From positions 1 through 64,000 of the forward strand of contig DATLED010000084.1 in assembly GCA_035525495.1 (NCBI GenBank): a stretch of 64,000 nt of DNA. Direction: 5' to 3'. The DNA comes from DATLED01 sp035525495 (lineage in GTDB: Bacteria > Actinomycetota > Acidimicrobiia > Acidimicrobiales > CADCTF01). Under the pieces are notes generated by a model. The model was not told where the DNA came from. It saw nothing but the letters and a program-made list of their open reading frames with translations, and did not search any database. A program made the position numbers and the translations under genes. The first letter of the stretch is position 1, and every line of letters begins with the position of its first letter. Positions 40,262-48,472 of this stretch are shown here, piece by piece.

Positions 40262-41031
40262 GACACCACCAGGTCCGCGACGAGCCCCACGTGGTCGGAG
40301 GGGAACAGGCCAGGCTCGTCCGGGTGGGGGCGGTCGAAGGCGATGCGGCAATCCCGCACCTCGATCGCCGGCGCCACGAAGACGTAGTCGATGGCGTGGC
40401 CCTTGCCCTCGGGGAGCACGGGCACGCCGAACGCCGCCTGCGGGTCGATGATGCGCACCAGCTCGGTCGGGTGGGTCGACTCGGGCTCGTCCCCGTGCAC
40501 GACCTCGTAAGCCGACCGCATCGCCTGTTTGATCGATTTGATCGTCTCTCCGCGCGGGCCGGCGTTGAAGTCGCCGCACAGCACCACGCGACGGTCGCCG
40601 ACGACGGGCCCGATCCATGCGAGCAACTTGCGCACCTGCCCGGCGCGGATCTCGCTGCCCCTTCGAGACGGGCCGAAGTGGAGGTGCGTCGTGATGACCT
40701 CGACGTCGTCCTCGAGACGCACCCGCAGCGCGATGTCGTTGCTGCCGAGGTCGAGGCACGCGTCGTCGCCCTTCACCGGCAACCTCGAGACGACTACGAG
40801 TGACTTGATGCTCGAAGGATCCGGATTCTGCAGGCGCACCATGGAGTACGACGGACCGAGCGCTGACGCCAGCCGGTCGATCTGGTCGCCCGAGAGGTCG
40901 CACTCCTGGAAGGCGAGGACGTCCGCGTCGAGGGCCGCGGCCTGCTCGTGGACGAGCGGCTCCCGGTCGGCCCAGCGACCGTGCGGGTTGTTGAACAAGT
41001 TGAGGGTGGCGACGCGGACCTCGGCGGGCAC
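40258..41031 (-). CDS. Endonuclease/exonuclease/phosphatase (EEP) family protein
   Basis: 257 residues. EEP motifs: VRVATLNLFNNP, VLAFQECDLSGDQIDRL (metal Glu), VITTHLHFGPSRRGSEIRAGQV (general His), VVLCGDFNAGPRGETI (GDFN) and PSDHVGLVADLVV (the SDH end). It hydrolyses a phosphodiester or phosphate; nuclease, sphingomyelinase-like and inositol phosphatase members share this pattern. It lacks a signal peptide. The start at 41031 is divergent from the PhyH gene at 41056. The downstream GH20 gene overlaps its stop. Confidence 0.88.
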   Translation of the reverse strand: MPAEVRVATLNLFNNPHGRWADREPLVHEQAAALDADVLAFQECDLSGDQIDRLASALGPSYSMVRLQNPDPSSIKSLVVVSRLPVKGDDACLDLGSNDIALRVRLEDDVEVITTHLHFGPSRRGSEIRAGQVRKLLAWIGPVVGDRRVVLCGDFNAGPRGETIKSIKQAMRSAYEVVHGDEPESTHPTELVRIIDPQAAFGVPVLPEGKGHAIDYVFVAPAIEVRDCRIAFDRPHPDEPGLFPSDHVGLVADLVVS

Positions 41032-41055
41032 GGCGGCGACGCTACCGTTCCCGAC

Positions 41056-41853
41056 GTGCCGACCACGCCGAGAGCCGCGACCATCGACGACGTCCTCGCA
41101 GGGCTCCGGGAAGACGGCTACGCGCTCGTCGAGGACCTGCTCTCACCGACGGTCGTGACCGAGACGCGGGCCGACCTCACCCGGATCCTCGACGCCACGC
41201 CGACCGGTCGCAACGACTTCGAAGGTCACAAGACGCGACGCATCTACGCCCTGTTCGCCAAGACGCGCTGCTTCGACGCGCCGGCCATCCACCCGCTGCT
41301 GCTCGGCGTCCTCGACGCCACGCTCGGGCAGTACCAGCTGAGCGCGCCCACGGGCATCGAGATCGGACCGGGCGAGGTGAACCAGGTCCTGCACCACGAC
41401 GACTCGATCTATCCGCTGCCGGTTCCGCACGGCGAGGTCGTCCTCAACACGATGTGGCCCTTCGACGACTTCACGGTCGAGAACGGCGCCACCCGCATCC
41501 TCCCGGGCAGCCATCGTTGGGAGCCCGGCCGGCGGCCGACGGTCGACGACGAGGCCGACATCGTCCAGGTCGAGATGCGCGCCGGTTCCGTCCTCTTCTA
41601 CACCGGCTCCATCTGGCACGGCGGCGGAGCGAACCGCACGGACAAGCCGCGCCTCGGCGTCATCCTCGAATACGTGAGCTCCTGGCTCCGCCCGCAGGAG
41701 AATCACGTCCTGGCGGTCCCTCGGGAGATCGCGGCGTCGCTGCCGGACCGGCTTCAGGAGCTCCTCGGGTACAACATCCACCCGCCGTTCATGGGCTACG
41801 TCGACGGAAGGCACCCTCGGCGCGTGCTACGAGTCACCCCACCGAAGCGATGA
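41056..41853 (+). CDS. Phytanoyl-CoA dioxygenase (PhyH) family protein
   Basis: 265 residues from GTG 41056. It is a non-heme Fe(II)/2-oxoglutarate oxygenase: the HxD metal site is at H114-x-D116 in VLHHDDSIYPLP, the distal His at H188 (YTGSIWHGGG) and the 2OG-binding Arg at about R199 (KPRLGVILEYVSSWLRP). TRILPGSHRW is typical of PhyH. It likely hydroxylates a lipid or small molecule; the exact substrate is unknown. The next small gene overlaps its stop by ATGA. Confidence 0.9.
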   Translation: MPTTPRAATIDDVLAGLREDGYALVEDLLSPTVVTETRADLTRILDATPTGRNDFEGHKTRRIYALFAKTRCFDAPAIHPLLLGVLDATLGQYQLSAPTGIEIGPGEVNQVLHHDDSIYPLPVPHGEVVLNTMWPFDDFTVENGATRILPGSHRWEPGRRPTVDDEADIVQVEMRAGSVLFYTGSIWHGGGANRTDKPRLGVILEYVSSWLRPQENHVLAVPREIAASLPDRLQELLGYNIHPPFMGYVDGRHPRRVLRVTPPKR

Positions 41854-42275
41854 AGCTGCTTCGGCGGGGACCCCCGACTGCGAGAATCGGCGAAGTGACC
41901 GAACCTGCCCACGTCGACGGCGCCGTCATGGTGTCGTTCGGCGCCGTCCATCCCGGCCGCGAGCGGCTGGCCGTCGAGACCTTCACCGACCTGAGCCGGT
42001 TCTTCGGCGAGCGACTTTCCGACGGCGACCTCACGAGCTTCCAGCCCTTCTTCTACAGCGGTGGCGCCGTCGACGGACGGGTCGGTTTCTTCCTCCTCGA
42101 GGGCCACCGCGAGCGCCTGGCGGCGATGGCGGCGCGGGAAGACTTCACGAGGCTGTTGCTGCGCGCCGGAGCCGCGACCGCCGACGTCCGCGTCGACCCG
42201 CTGACGGCGGGGCCGGATGCAGGGCGTCTCGTGAACCTGTTCCGGGAGGTGCGCGATGAGCTCGGGCTCCTCTGA
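41850..42275 (+). CDS. Hypothetical protein, possible small alpha/beta ferredoxin-like fold
   Basis: 141 residues from ATG 41850, or 126 from GTG 41895 (VTEPAHVDGAVMVSFGAVHPG). GRERLAVETFTDLSRFFGERL and FFYSGGAVDGRVGFFLLEGHRERLAAMAAREDFTRLL suggest a ferredoxin-like alpha/beta fold as in dimeric alpha-beta barrel proteins. No active-site motif is recognised. Its first codon overlaps the PhyH stop (ATGA), and its 3' end overlaps the methyltransferase start by 20 bases, so the three are an operon. Confidence 0.68.
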   Translation: MKLLRRGPPTARIGEVTEPAHVDGAVMVSFGAVHPGRERLAVETFTDLSRFFGERLSDGDLTSFQPFFYSGGAVDGRVGFFLLEGHRERLAAMAAREDFTRLLLRAGAATADVRVDPLTAGPDAGRLVNLFREVRDELGLL

Positions 42276-43056
42276 GCCCGGTCCCGCCCGTCGTTGGGAC
42301 GCGGCGAGCTATCACAAGGTGTCCGGCCCGATGGAGGCCATGGGCGCCAAGGTCGTCGACCGCCTGCCGTTGCAGGGGAACGAGACCGTGCTCGACGCAG
42401 GGTGCGGCACCGGACGGGTGACGGCGCTGCTGTGCGAGCGGCTGCCGGAGGGGCACGTGATCGCCGTCGATGCCGACGCGGCGATGGTCTCGGCCTGCCG
42501 GGCCACGTTGAGCACCGAGGTCGACGCCGGTCACGTCGAGGTGCACCAGATCGACCTCCTGGTGCTCTCGCTGGACGAGCCGGTCGACGCCGTGCTGTCC
42601 ACGGCGACGTTCCACTGGATCCTCGACCACGACGCGCTGTTCGTTCGGTTGTTCGCGGCGTTGAAGCCCGGTGGCCGGCTGGTGGCACAGTGCGGCGGAC
42701 ACGGAAACCTTGCCGCCGTCCTCCGAGCAGCCGACGAGGTGGCGGCCGCCGGACCGTGGGCGGACAGGTTCGAAGGATGGGTCCGCCCGAGCCGGATGGC
42801 GACGGCCGAGGAGACCGAGGCGAAGCTGGTCGCCGCCGGGTTCACGGACGTCGAGACGTGGCTCGAGCCGGCGCCGCAGCAGCCCGAGGAGCCGGCGGAG
42901 TACCTGCGGACGATCAACCTCGGGGCCCACCTGCACCGCATCGACGAGCCCGACCACGCGGCGTTCGTCGGCCAGGTCATCGACCGCCTCGGGCATCCCG
43001 TCGTCGTCGACTACGTCCGCCTCAACATGGACGCCGTCCGCCCCGCCACCCCCTGA
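42256..43056 (+). CDS. Class I SAM-dependent methyltransferase
   Basis: 266 residues. The SAM fold is clear: motif I VLDAGCGTGRVTALL, acidic strand-2 end VIAVDADAAMV, and the LSTATFHWILDHDALFVRLFAALKPGGRLVAQCGGHGN block of trans-aconitate methyltransferase-like enzymes. The start overlaps the preceding gene by 20 bases. A small-molecule carboxylate or hydroxyl acceptor is plausible. The 3' end is followed by about 100 bases of intergenic DNA before TesB. Confidence 0.88.
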   Translation: MSSGSSEPGPARRWDAASYHKVSGPMEAMGAKVVDRLPLQGNETVLDAGCGTGRVTALLCERLPEGHVIAVDADAAMVSACRATLSTEVDAGHVEVHQIDLLVLSLDEPVDAVLSTATFHWILDHDALFVRLFAALKPGGRLVAQCGGHGNLAAVLRAADEVAAAGPWADRFEGWVRPSRMATAEETEAKLVAAGFTDVETWLEPAPQQPEEPAEYLRTINLGAHLHRIDEPDHAAFVGQVIDRLGHPVVVDYVRLNMDAVRPATP

Positions 43057-43154
43057 CCCCGCCGCCGCCCGAACACGACCAACCAGCACCGCCGCTTCTG
43101 GCGAATGGCGGGCGGCCGTAGCATCCGGCCTGATGACTCCCCCCTTCGCCGCCC

Positions 43155-44024
43155 ATGAGTGACGGGTTGGACCGGCTCCTCGCCCTTCTGGATCTGGAGA
43201 CGATCGATCGGAACCTCTACCGCGGGGCGAACCCGCCGACCGGCGGCGGCCGCGTGTTCGGCGGACAGGTGGCGAGCCAGGCCCTGATGGCAGCGTCGAA
43301 CACGGTGGACGTCGAGCACCGCGTGAACTCGCTGCACGCGTACTTCCTGCGTCCGGGCCGGCCGGTGATGCCGATCATCTACTCGATCGACCGCATCCGC
43401 GACGGCAAGTCGTTCACGACGCGGCGCGTCGTGGCGGTGCAGGACGGCGAGGCGATCTTCAACCTCGACGCGTCCTTCCACAAGGAGGAGCCGGGCGGCG
43501 AGTTCGAGCTGCCGGCGCCGCTCGACGGTGTGCCGGCTCCTGAAGAGGTGCCGCTCGACGTGCACGGCATGGGCGGCTTCCACCGACGCCCGATCGAGAC
43601 CAGGGAGTTGGCGAGCGGGCCCCGTCCGACTTCGACGCGCGCCATGTGGGTCCGGGCCGACGGCAAGCTCCCCGACGACTTCGCGCTCCACGCCTGCGTG
43701 CTGACGTACATGTCCGACAGCGGACCGGTCGGCGCGGCTCGACGTCCGCTGCTCGATGTTGCGATCGACTCCGACTCGCCGCCGTCGTCGGCGTCGGGAG
43801 CGCCAGGGAGCAGTCGAGCGAGACCATCGTCGTGGATGAGCGCCAGCCTCGACCACACGATGTGGTTCCACCATCCCGTGCGGGCCGACGAGTGGCTCCT
43901 CTACGACCTCGAAGCGGTCGCCTGCTCGAACGCTCGAGGCCTCGCCCGCGGAACCATGTGGACGCAGGACGGTCACCTCGGTGTGAGCATCACGCAGGAA
44001 GCACTGATCCGCCCCGTCGGCTAG
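43155..44024 (+). CDS. tesB: Acyl-CoA thioesterase II
   Basis: 289 residues with a double hot-dog fold: LYRGANPPTGGGRVFGGQVASQALMAASNTV and VNSLHAYFLRPGRPVMPIIYSIDRIRDGKSFTTRRV, then the second repeat with SLDHTMWFHHPVRADEWLLYDLEAVACSNARGLARGTMWTQDGHLGVSITQEALIR. TesB catalytic Asp/Thr/Gln positions lie in these blocks (LDHTMWFH, SITQEALIR). It releases free fatty acids from acyl-CoA. About 25 low-complexity Ser/Ala residues around 200-225 (SPPSSASGAPGSSRARPSS) form a small lineage-specific insertion. Confidence 0.92.
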   Translation: MSDGLDRLLALLDLETIDRNLYRGANPPTGGGRVFGGQVASQALMAASNTVDVEHRVNSLHAYFLRPGRPVMPIIYSIDRIRDGKSFTTRRVVAVQDGEAIFNLDASFHKEEPGGEFELPAPLDGVPAPEEVPLDVHGMGGFHRRPIETRELASGPRPTSTRAMWVRADGKLPDDFALHACVLTYMSDSGPVGAARRPLLDVAIDSDSPPSSASGAPGSSRARPSSWMSASLDHTMWFHHPVRADEWLLYDLEAVACSNARGLARGTMWTQDGHLGVSITQEALIRPVG

Positions 44025-44034
44025 GCACTCGTCC

Positions 44035-44958
44035 ATGAAGATCGGACTGAGCGCAGGTGGGACCTTCGACCGCATGGTCGAGCAGGTGCAGGAGGCCGAG
44101 GCCGACGGCTTCGACACGATGTGGTTCGCCGGCGGGATCGGGATGGACCCGCTGACGGTGATCGCGGCCGCAGGTCGGGCCACCGACCGGATCGAGCTCG
44201 GCACGTCGATCGTGCCGACCTACCCCCGCCATCCCACGGCGATGGCGCAACAGACCGCGGCGGTGCAGGCGGCGATCGGCGGCGACGGAAACCGCTTCAC
44301 CCTCGGCATCGGCGTGTCCCACAAGCCGGCGGTCGAGGACATGCTCGGCATCCCGTATGACCGTCCCGGCAAGAACATGCGCGAGTACCTGTCGGTGCTG
44401 CGGCCGTTGCTGCACGAGGGGAAGGTGTCCTTCGACGGCGAGTTCTACAACGTGCGCTCGCAGATGGGCGCCCCGGCGGCGCGCCCCGCACCCGTGCTGG
44501 TCGCCGCGCTGGCTCCGGTGATGTTGCAGGCCGCGGGGGCGCTGGCGGAGGGCACGATCACCTGGATGGCCAACGCCAAGGCCATCGAGTCGCACATCTC
44601 GCCGCTCCTCCGCAGGGCGGCTGCGGATGCGGGGCGCGACGAGCCTCGGATCGTCGTCGGGTTGCCGGTCGCGGTCTGCGACGACGCGTCCGAGGGCCGC
44701 AGCGACGCCGCAAAGCAGTTCGCCGGCTACGGCACGCTCCCCAACTACCAGCGGGTGCTGGCACACGGCGGGTGCGAAGGACCGGGCGACGCCGCCGTCA
44801 TCGGCGACGAGGCCTCGGTCCGAGCGCAACTGCAGGGATTGCTCGACGCCGGAGGCACGGACGTCTGGGCCGCCGTCTTCCCGGTCGGCGGCGACCGCCG
44901 CGCGTCGCGCACCCGCACCCGCGCCCTCCTCCAGGAGCTCGCCGCGACCTCCTCGTGA
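44035..44958 (+). CDS. LLM class flavin/F420-dependent oxidoreductase
   Basis: 307 residues. Luciferase-like TIM barrel: MKIGLSAGGTFDRMVEQVQEAEADGFDTMWFAGG, then RIELGTSIVPTYPRHPTAMAQQTAAVQAA, FTLGIGVSHKPAVEDMLG and SVLRPLLHEGKVSFDGEFYNV. It resembles F420-dependent MSMEG-type reductases. It would use F420H2 or FMNH2 to reduce a small substrate. It starts 10 bases after tesB, so it is in the same operon, and is terminated by a hairpin shared with the convergent thiolase. Confidence 0.9.
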   Translation: MKIGLSAGGTFDRMVEQVQEAEADGFDTMWFAGGIGMDPLTVIAAAGRATDRIELGTSIVPTYPRHPTAMAQQTAAVQAAIGGDGNRFTLGIGVSHKPAVEDMLGIPYDRPGKNMREYLSVLRPLLHEGKVSFDGEFYNVRSQMGAPAARPAPVLVAALAPVMLQAAGALAEGTITWMANAKAIESHISPLLRRAAADAGRDEPRIVVGLPVAVCDDASEGRSDAAKQFAGYGTLPNYQRVLAHGGCEGPGDAAVIGDEASVRAQLQGLLDAGGTDVWAAVFPVGGDRRASRTRTRALLQELAATSS

Positions 44959-44967
44959 GCGTTCTGC

Positions 44968-45003
44968 CAGCGGGATCCCGCCGTGGACGGCGGGATCCGG
45001 CTG
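44968..45003. terminator. Bidirectional hairpin terminator
   Basis: GGATCCCGCC (44973-44982) pairs with GGCGGGATCC (44989-44998) around GTGGAC, a 10-bp perfect stem that extends outward with CAGC/GCTG after one mismatch. It lies between the convergent LLM (ends 44958) and thiolase (ends 45019) genes. Confidence 0.8.
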
Positions 45004-45018
45004 ACAAAAGCGCTCGTT

Positions 45019-46221
45019 CTACGACAGGCGCTCGATGATCATCGCCATGCCCATACCGCCGGCGGCGCACATCGTCTCGATGCCGAACTGCTTGTCCTCC
45101 GTGCGGAGATCGTTGATGAGCGTCGTCATGATGCGGGCGCCCGTCTGACCGAACGGGTGGCCGAGGGCGATGGCTCCACCGTGGGGGTTGATCTGGTCGT
45201 TGGTGATGCCGACCTCGCGCATGATCGGGAGGACCTGCGCGGCGAAGGCCTCGTTCAGCTCGACGAAGTCGATGTCGCCGATCTTCATGCCGGCCTGGTC
45301 CAGGACCTTGCCGATGGCCTCGATCGGCGCCACGCCCATGATCTCGGGGTTGTTGCCCGACACGGCCGAGGCGACGATGCGGGCCAGCGGCGTGATGCCG
45401 AGCTCCTCGGCGCGACGCCGGGACATGACGACGACGGCGGCGGCGCCGTCGTTGAGCGGACAGGCGTTGCCGGCCGTGACTGTGCCGCCCTCGGGCTTGA
45501 ACACCGGCTGCAGCTGGGCGAGCTTCTCGACGGTCGTACCCGGCCGGGGGCCGTCGTCCTTGGTGACGACGGTGCCGTCGGCCTTGGTGACGGGCGTGAT
45601 CTCCCAGTCGAAGATCCCGGCCTCCTGGGCGGCCACGGCCCGCTGCTGCGACTGCGCCGCGAACTCGTCCTGGTCCTCACGGCTGACCTTGAACTGCTCG
45701 GCCACGTTCTCCGCCGTCAGGCCCATGGGGATGTAGACGAACGGAAAACCGCTGTCACGACCCAGGAGCTTCGGGTTGAGGCCGCCGGGGCCCAGACCAC
45801 CGCCGGCGGGTCGGGCCGGCTTCTCGCCCTCGGCAACCGGCGGACGCGAGGTCTTCTCGACGCCGCAGGCGATGTAGGCATCGCCTTCGCCGGCCTCGAT
45901 GGCATGGGCGGCGGTGCGGATCGACTGCAGCGACGAGGCGCAGAACCGGTTCAGGGTGAGGCCGGGGACGCTGAGCGGGAAGCCGGCGAGGATCGACGAC
46001 GTGCGGGCGACGGAGAACCCCGTCTCGCCGGTCTGGGCGACGTTGCCGGCGATGATGTCCGTGAGCTCCTCCTTGGGGAGCTGCGGCACCTTGTCCATCA
46101 CGGCGTTGAGGATGTCGGCGAGCATCTCGTCGGCGCGGACGTCGACGAGCGAGCCCTTGTTGGCCCGTCCGATCGGCGTGCGGGTGGCGGCGACGATGAC
46201 GGCTTCGTTGAGCTGCGACAT
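45019..46221 (-). CDS. Acetyl-CoA acetyltransferase (thiolase)
   Basis: 400 residues. Thiolase residues: nucleophilic Cys in LNRFCASSLQS, His in NPHGGAIALGHPFGQTGARIM, and second Cys in MCAAGGMGMAM. Start MSQLNEAVIVAATRTPIGR is canonical. It catalyses thiolytic cleavage of 3-ketoacyl-CoA, or the reverse condensation. It is 28 bases downstream of the SDR gene and in the same operon, which is preceded by the TTGACC-N4-GGTCAA dyad, so a role in beta-oxidation under TetR control is likely. Confidence 0.94.
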   Translation of the reverse strand: MSQLNEAVIVAATRTPIGRANKGSLVDVRADEMLADILNAVMDKVPQLPKEELTDIIAGNVAQTGETGFSVARTSSILAGFPLSVPGLTLNRFCASSLQSIRTAAHAIEAGEGDAYIACGVEKTSRPPVAEGEKPARPAGGGLGPGGLNPKLLGRDSGFPFVYIPMGLTAENVAEQFKVSREDQDEFAAQSQQRAVAAQEAGIFDWEITPVTKADGTVVTKDDGPRPGTTVEKLAQLQPVFKPEGGTVTAGNACPLNDGAAAVVVMSRRRAEELGITPLARIVASAVSGNNPEIMGVAPIEAIGKVLDQAGMKIGDIDFVELNEAFAAQVLPIMREVGITNDQINPHGGAIALGHPFGQTGARIMTTLINDLRTEDKQFGIETMCAAGGMGMAMIIERLS

Positions 46222-46249
46222 GGGCTGATGGGCTCTCTTTCTTGACGAA

Positions 46250-47068
46250 CTACGACGGGTTCGAGTCGAGCGGCTGGGCCGTACGGCCGAGCTCGTCGAT
46301 CAGTGGCTTGGAGTAGGTGATGCGACCGGTCAACGTCTCGACCGTGCCGGTGCAGAGTGCGAGGGCGGCCTCGGCGATGACCTCGACGGGCTCGGCCATG
46401 TCTTCCCGACCGGGTGGGATGAGCTTGTGGTGAACGACGCCCGGCGTGGCGACGATGCCTGCCGGCGACAGCACGTTCACGGCGATCCCGTCGTCGAACA
46501 CCTCGGCTGCGAGGCCGGTGGTGAAGCGCTCGAGCGCGGCCTTGCACATGCCATACACGGTGCCGCCGCCGCCGAGGCGACGGCCGGTGCCGGCCTGCGG
46601 ATGACGCGCCGCGCCGGAGGAGATGTTGAGGATCCAGCCGGACTTGCGCTCCTTCATCGATGGCAGGACGAGCTGGGCGAGCTCGAACGGCGCCCGCACC
46701 TGCACCTGGAACATGAGGTCGTAGTGGCGCTCGCTGAAGACGGACACCGGCTCGAAGAACGTGACGGCGGCATTGTTCACGAGCACGTCGATGGGACCGA
46801 GCTCCTTGGTGACGTGCTCGACGAGGCGCGACCGGTCCTCCTGCTTGGACAGGTCGGCGGCGACGGCGATGGCGGTGCCGCCGGCCTTGGTGATGAGGTC
46901 GACGGTCTCGGAGATCGATCCCTCGAAGCGGCTGTCGCCGGGCTCGACGGTACGGGCCGTGACGGCGACCACCGCGCCCTCGCCGGCCATGCGCCTGGCG
47001 ATGGCCTCGCCGATGCCGCGACTGGCCCCGGTGACGACCGCGACCTTTCCTTCCATCGAGTTGCCCAT
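46250..47068 (-). CDS. Short-chain dehydrogenase/reductase (SDR)
   Basis: 272 residues. The Rossmann signature is TGASRGIGEAIARRMAGEG. NNAAV at the middle, then LNISSGAA with the catalytic Ser, and TVYGMCKAA with YxxxK, are all present. It resembles 3-hydroxyacyl-CoA or ketoacyl reductases of the peroxisomal-MFE/HSD type (ITYSKPLIDELGR end). Substrate is probably an acyl-CoA given the thiolase gene directly downstream. A palindrome lies 16 bases before the ATG. Confidence 0.9.
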   Translation of the reverse strand: MGNSMEGKVAVVTGASRGIGEAIARRMAGEGAVVAVTARTVEPGDSRFEGSISETVDLITKAGGTAIAVAADLSKQEDRSRLVEHVTKELGPIDVLVNNAAVTFFEPVSVFSERHYDLMFQVQVRAPFELAQLVLPSMKERKSGWILNISSGAARHPQAGTGRRLGGGGTVYGMCKAALERFTTGLAAEVFDDGIAVNVLSPAGIVATPGVVHHKLIPPGREDMAEPVEVIAEAALALCTGTVETLTGRITYSKPLIDELGRTAQPLDSNPS

Positions 47069-47083
47069 CAGGTCCCCCCTCGT

Positions 47084-47101
47084 CTTGACCGGACGGTCAA
47101 G
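47084..47101. promoter_or_regulatory. TTGACC-N4-GGTCAA operator upstream of SDR-thiolase operon
   Basis: CTTGACCG-GA-CGGTCAAG, a perfect 18-bp dyad 16 bases before the SDR ATG. Its core TTGACC-N4-GGTCAA matches the dyad at 38409. Confidence 0.6.
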
Positions 47102-47181
47102 TTTCTAGCGCTCGACCCGCTTTCGCACAATTGCGACGCACCTGGCGCGCTCGAGTGTACGAAAGCGGTGATGCGCGCGCA

Positions 47182-48435
47182 TTACGAGCCGCTGCCGAGA
47201 CCTCCGACGGCATAGGGCTCGGACATCGTGCGGGCGGGCTCGCGCCGGGCCAGGGCCTTGTCGATGGCCGGTGCCAGGCGCTCGAGCTTCGCCGCTTCCC
47301 GCTCGGCCTCGCCGTCGTGGAACTCCGGCATGATCTCGCTCGCGAACAGCTCGAGGCTCTCGCAGATGTCCTCGTGGCGGTTCTTGCCGGCCTGGCTCAC
47401 GAAGATCAACTGGTCGACGCCGGCGTCCTGGTAGCCGCGGATGAGCTCGCGCACCTGATCGACGGAACCGATGGCGCCACGCAACGAGCCGATCCCCCGC
47501 TCGAGCATCTGCGCGCCGAGCACCTGTCCGGTCTGCGCGGCGATCCCGCGGTCGAAGCCGAACTGGCCGCGCCGCTCCTGGAACTCCTGCCAGATGTTCG
47601 TGACGCCGGGTTGGTGCTGGCCGAAGGCGTAGTAATGGCCGAGCGAGTAGCCGAAGAAGTGGCCGCCGTCGAGGCCGCGCTCGATGGCCGTCTCCTCGTC
47701 GCGGTGCACCATCATCGGGAGCACGCAGGCGATGTTGGGGTTCACGCGGAAGCCACCAGGCACGCAGTCCTCGGACTCGATGGTCGCGTAGTAGTCGTCC
47801 ACCCACTCCTTCGCTTCCGCGGGCTCGACGAACGAGAACGACAGCGCGCCGATGCCCTTCGTCGCTGCCAGGTGGATCGTGTCCCGGCGCGAGCACGCGA
47901 CCCACATCGGAGGGTGGGGCCTCTGGAACGGCTTGGGCACGACGTTGCGCGGCGGCATCTTCAGGAACTGCCCGTCGTAACCTGCGAAGGGCTCCTCGAC
48001 GAGCATGCGGGTGACGGCGTCGAGGGCCTCGATCCACTGCGCCCGCTTCTCTGCGGGGTCGATCCCGAAGCCGCCGAGCTCGGTCTGACTGCCCGCCTCG
48101 CCGGTCCCGAACTCGACCCGCCCGTCGCTCAGGAGGTCGAGGGTGGCGATGCGCTCGGCGATGCGCGCCGTCGGGTTGAAGTTGAACGGGAGCTGGACGA
48201 TGCCATGGCCGAGGCGGATGTTCTTCGTCACCTGGCTGCAGGCGGCGAGGAAGATCTCGGGCGCGCTCGAGTGGCTGTACTCCTCGAGGAAGTGGTGCTC
48301 GACCTCCCACACGTAGTCGATGCCGAGGGAGTCCGCGAGCTTCACCTGCTCGACCGCGTCCTTGAGGAGCTTGTGCTCGTCTCCCTCGTTCCAGGGACGG
48401 GGGAGCTGGTGCTCGTAGAAGATGCCGAACTTCAC
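47182..48435 (-). CDS. LLM class flavin-dependent oxidoreductase (luciferase-like monooxygenase)
   Basis: 417 residues from GTG 48435 with AAGGAG seven bases upstream. Luciferase-like pattern: MKFGIFYEHQLPRPW, then WEVEHHFLEEYSHSSAPEIFLAACSQVTKNIRLGHGIVQLPFNFNPTARIAERIATLDLLSDGR (the EHHF/HP-type LuxA-like block). It is of the alkanal/alkane monooxygenase-like subgroup and probably needs reduced flavin. It lies 37 bases downstream of the PaaX regulator gene, in the same orientation, and is probably its target. Confidence 0.9.
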   Translation of the reverse strand: MKFGIFYEHQLPRPWNEGDEHKLLKDAVEQVKLADSLGIDYVWEVEHHFLEEYSHSSAPEIFLAACSQVTKNIRLGHGIVQLPFNFNPTARIAERIATLDLLSDGRVEFGTGEAGSQTELGGFGIDPAEKRAQWIEALDAVTRMLVEEPFAGYDGQFLKMPPRNVVPKPFQRPHPPMWVACSRRDTIHLAATKGIGALSFSFVEPAEAKEWVDDYYATIESEDCVPGGFRVNPNIACVLPMMVHRDEETAIERGLDGGHFFGYSLGHYYAFGQHQPGVTNIWQEFQERRGQFGFDRGIAAQTGQVLGAQMLERGIGSLRGAIGSVDQVRELIRGYQDAGVDQLIFVSQAGKNRHEDICESLELFASEIMPEFHDGEAEREAAKLERLAPAIDKALARREPARTMSEPYAVGGLGSGS

Positions 48436-48472
48436 GTGTGTCTCCTTGTGAGGGGCGGGTGTGGAAGGCGGA

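Noticed and set aside
47105..48310. 401-codon minus-strand frame in another phase of the LLM gene
   Set aside because: Arg/Ala-rich out-of-frame reading of the LLM gene, which has a clear domain and ribosome site.
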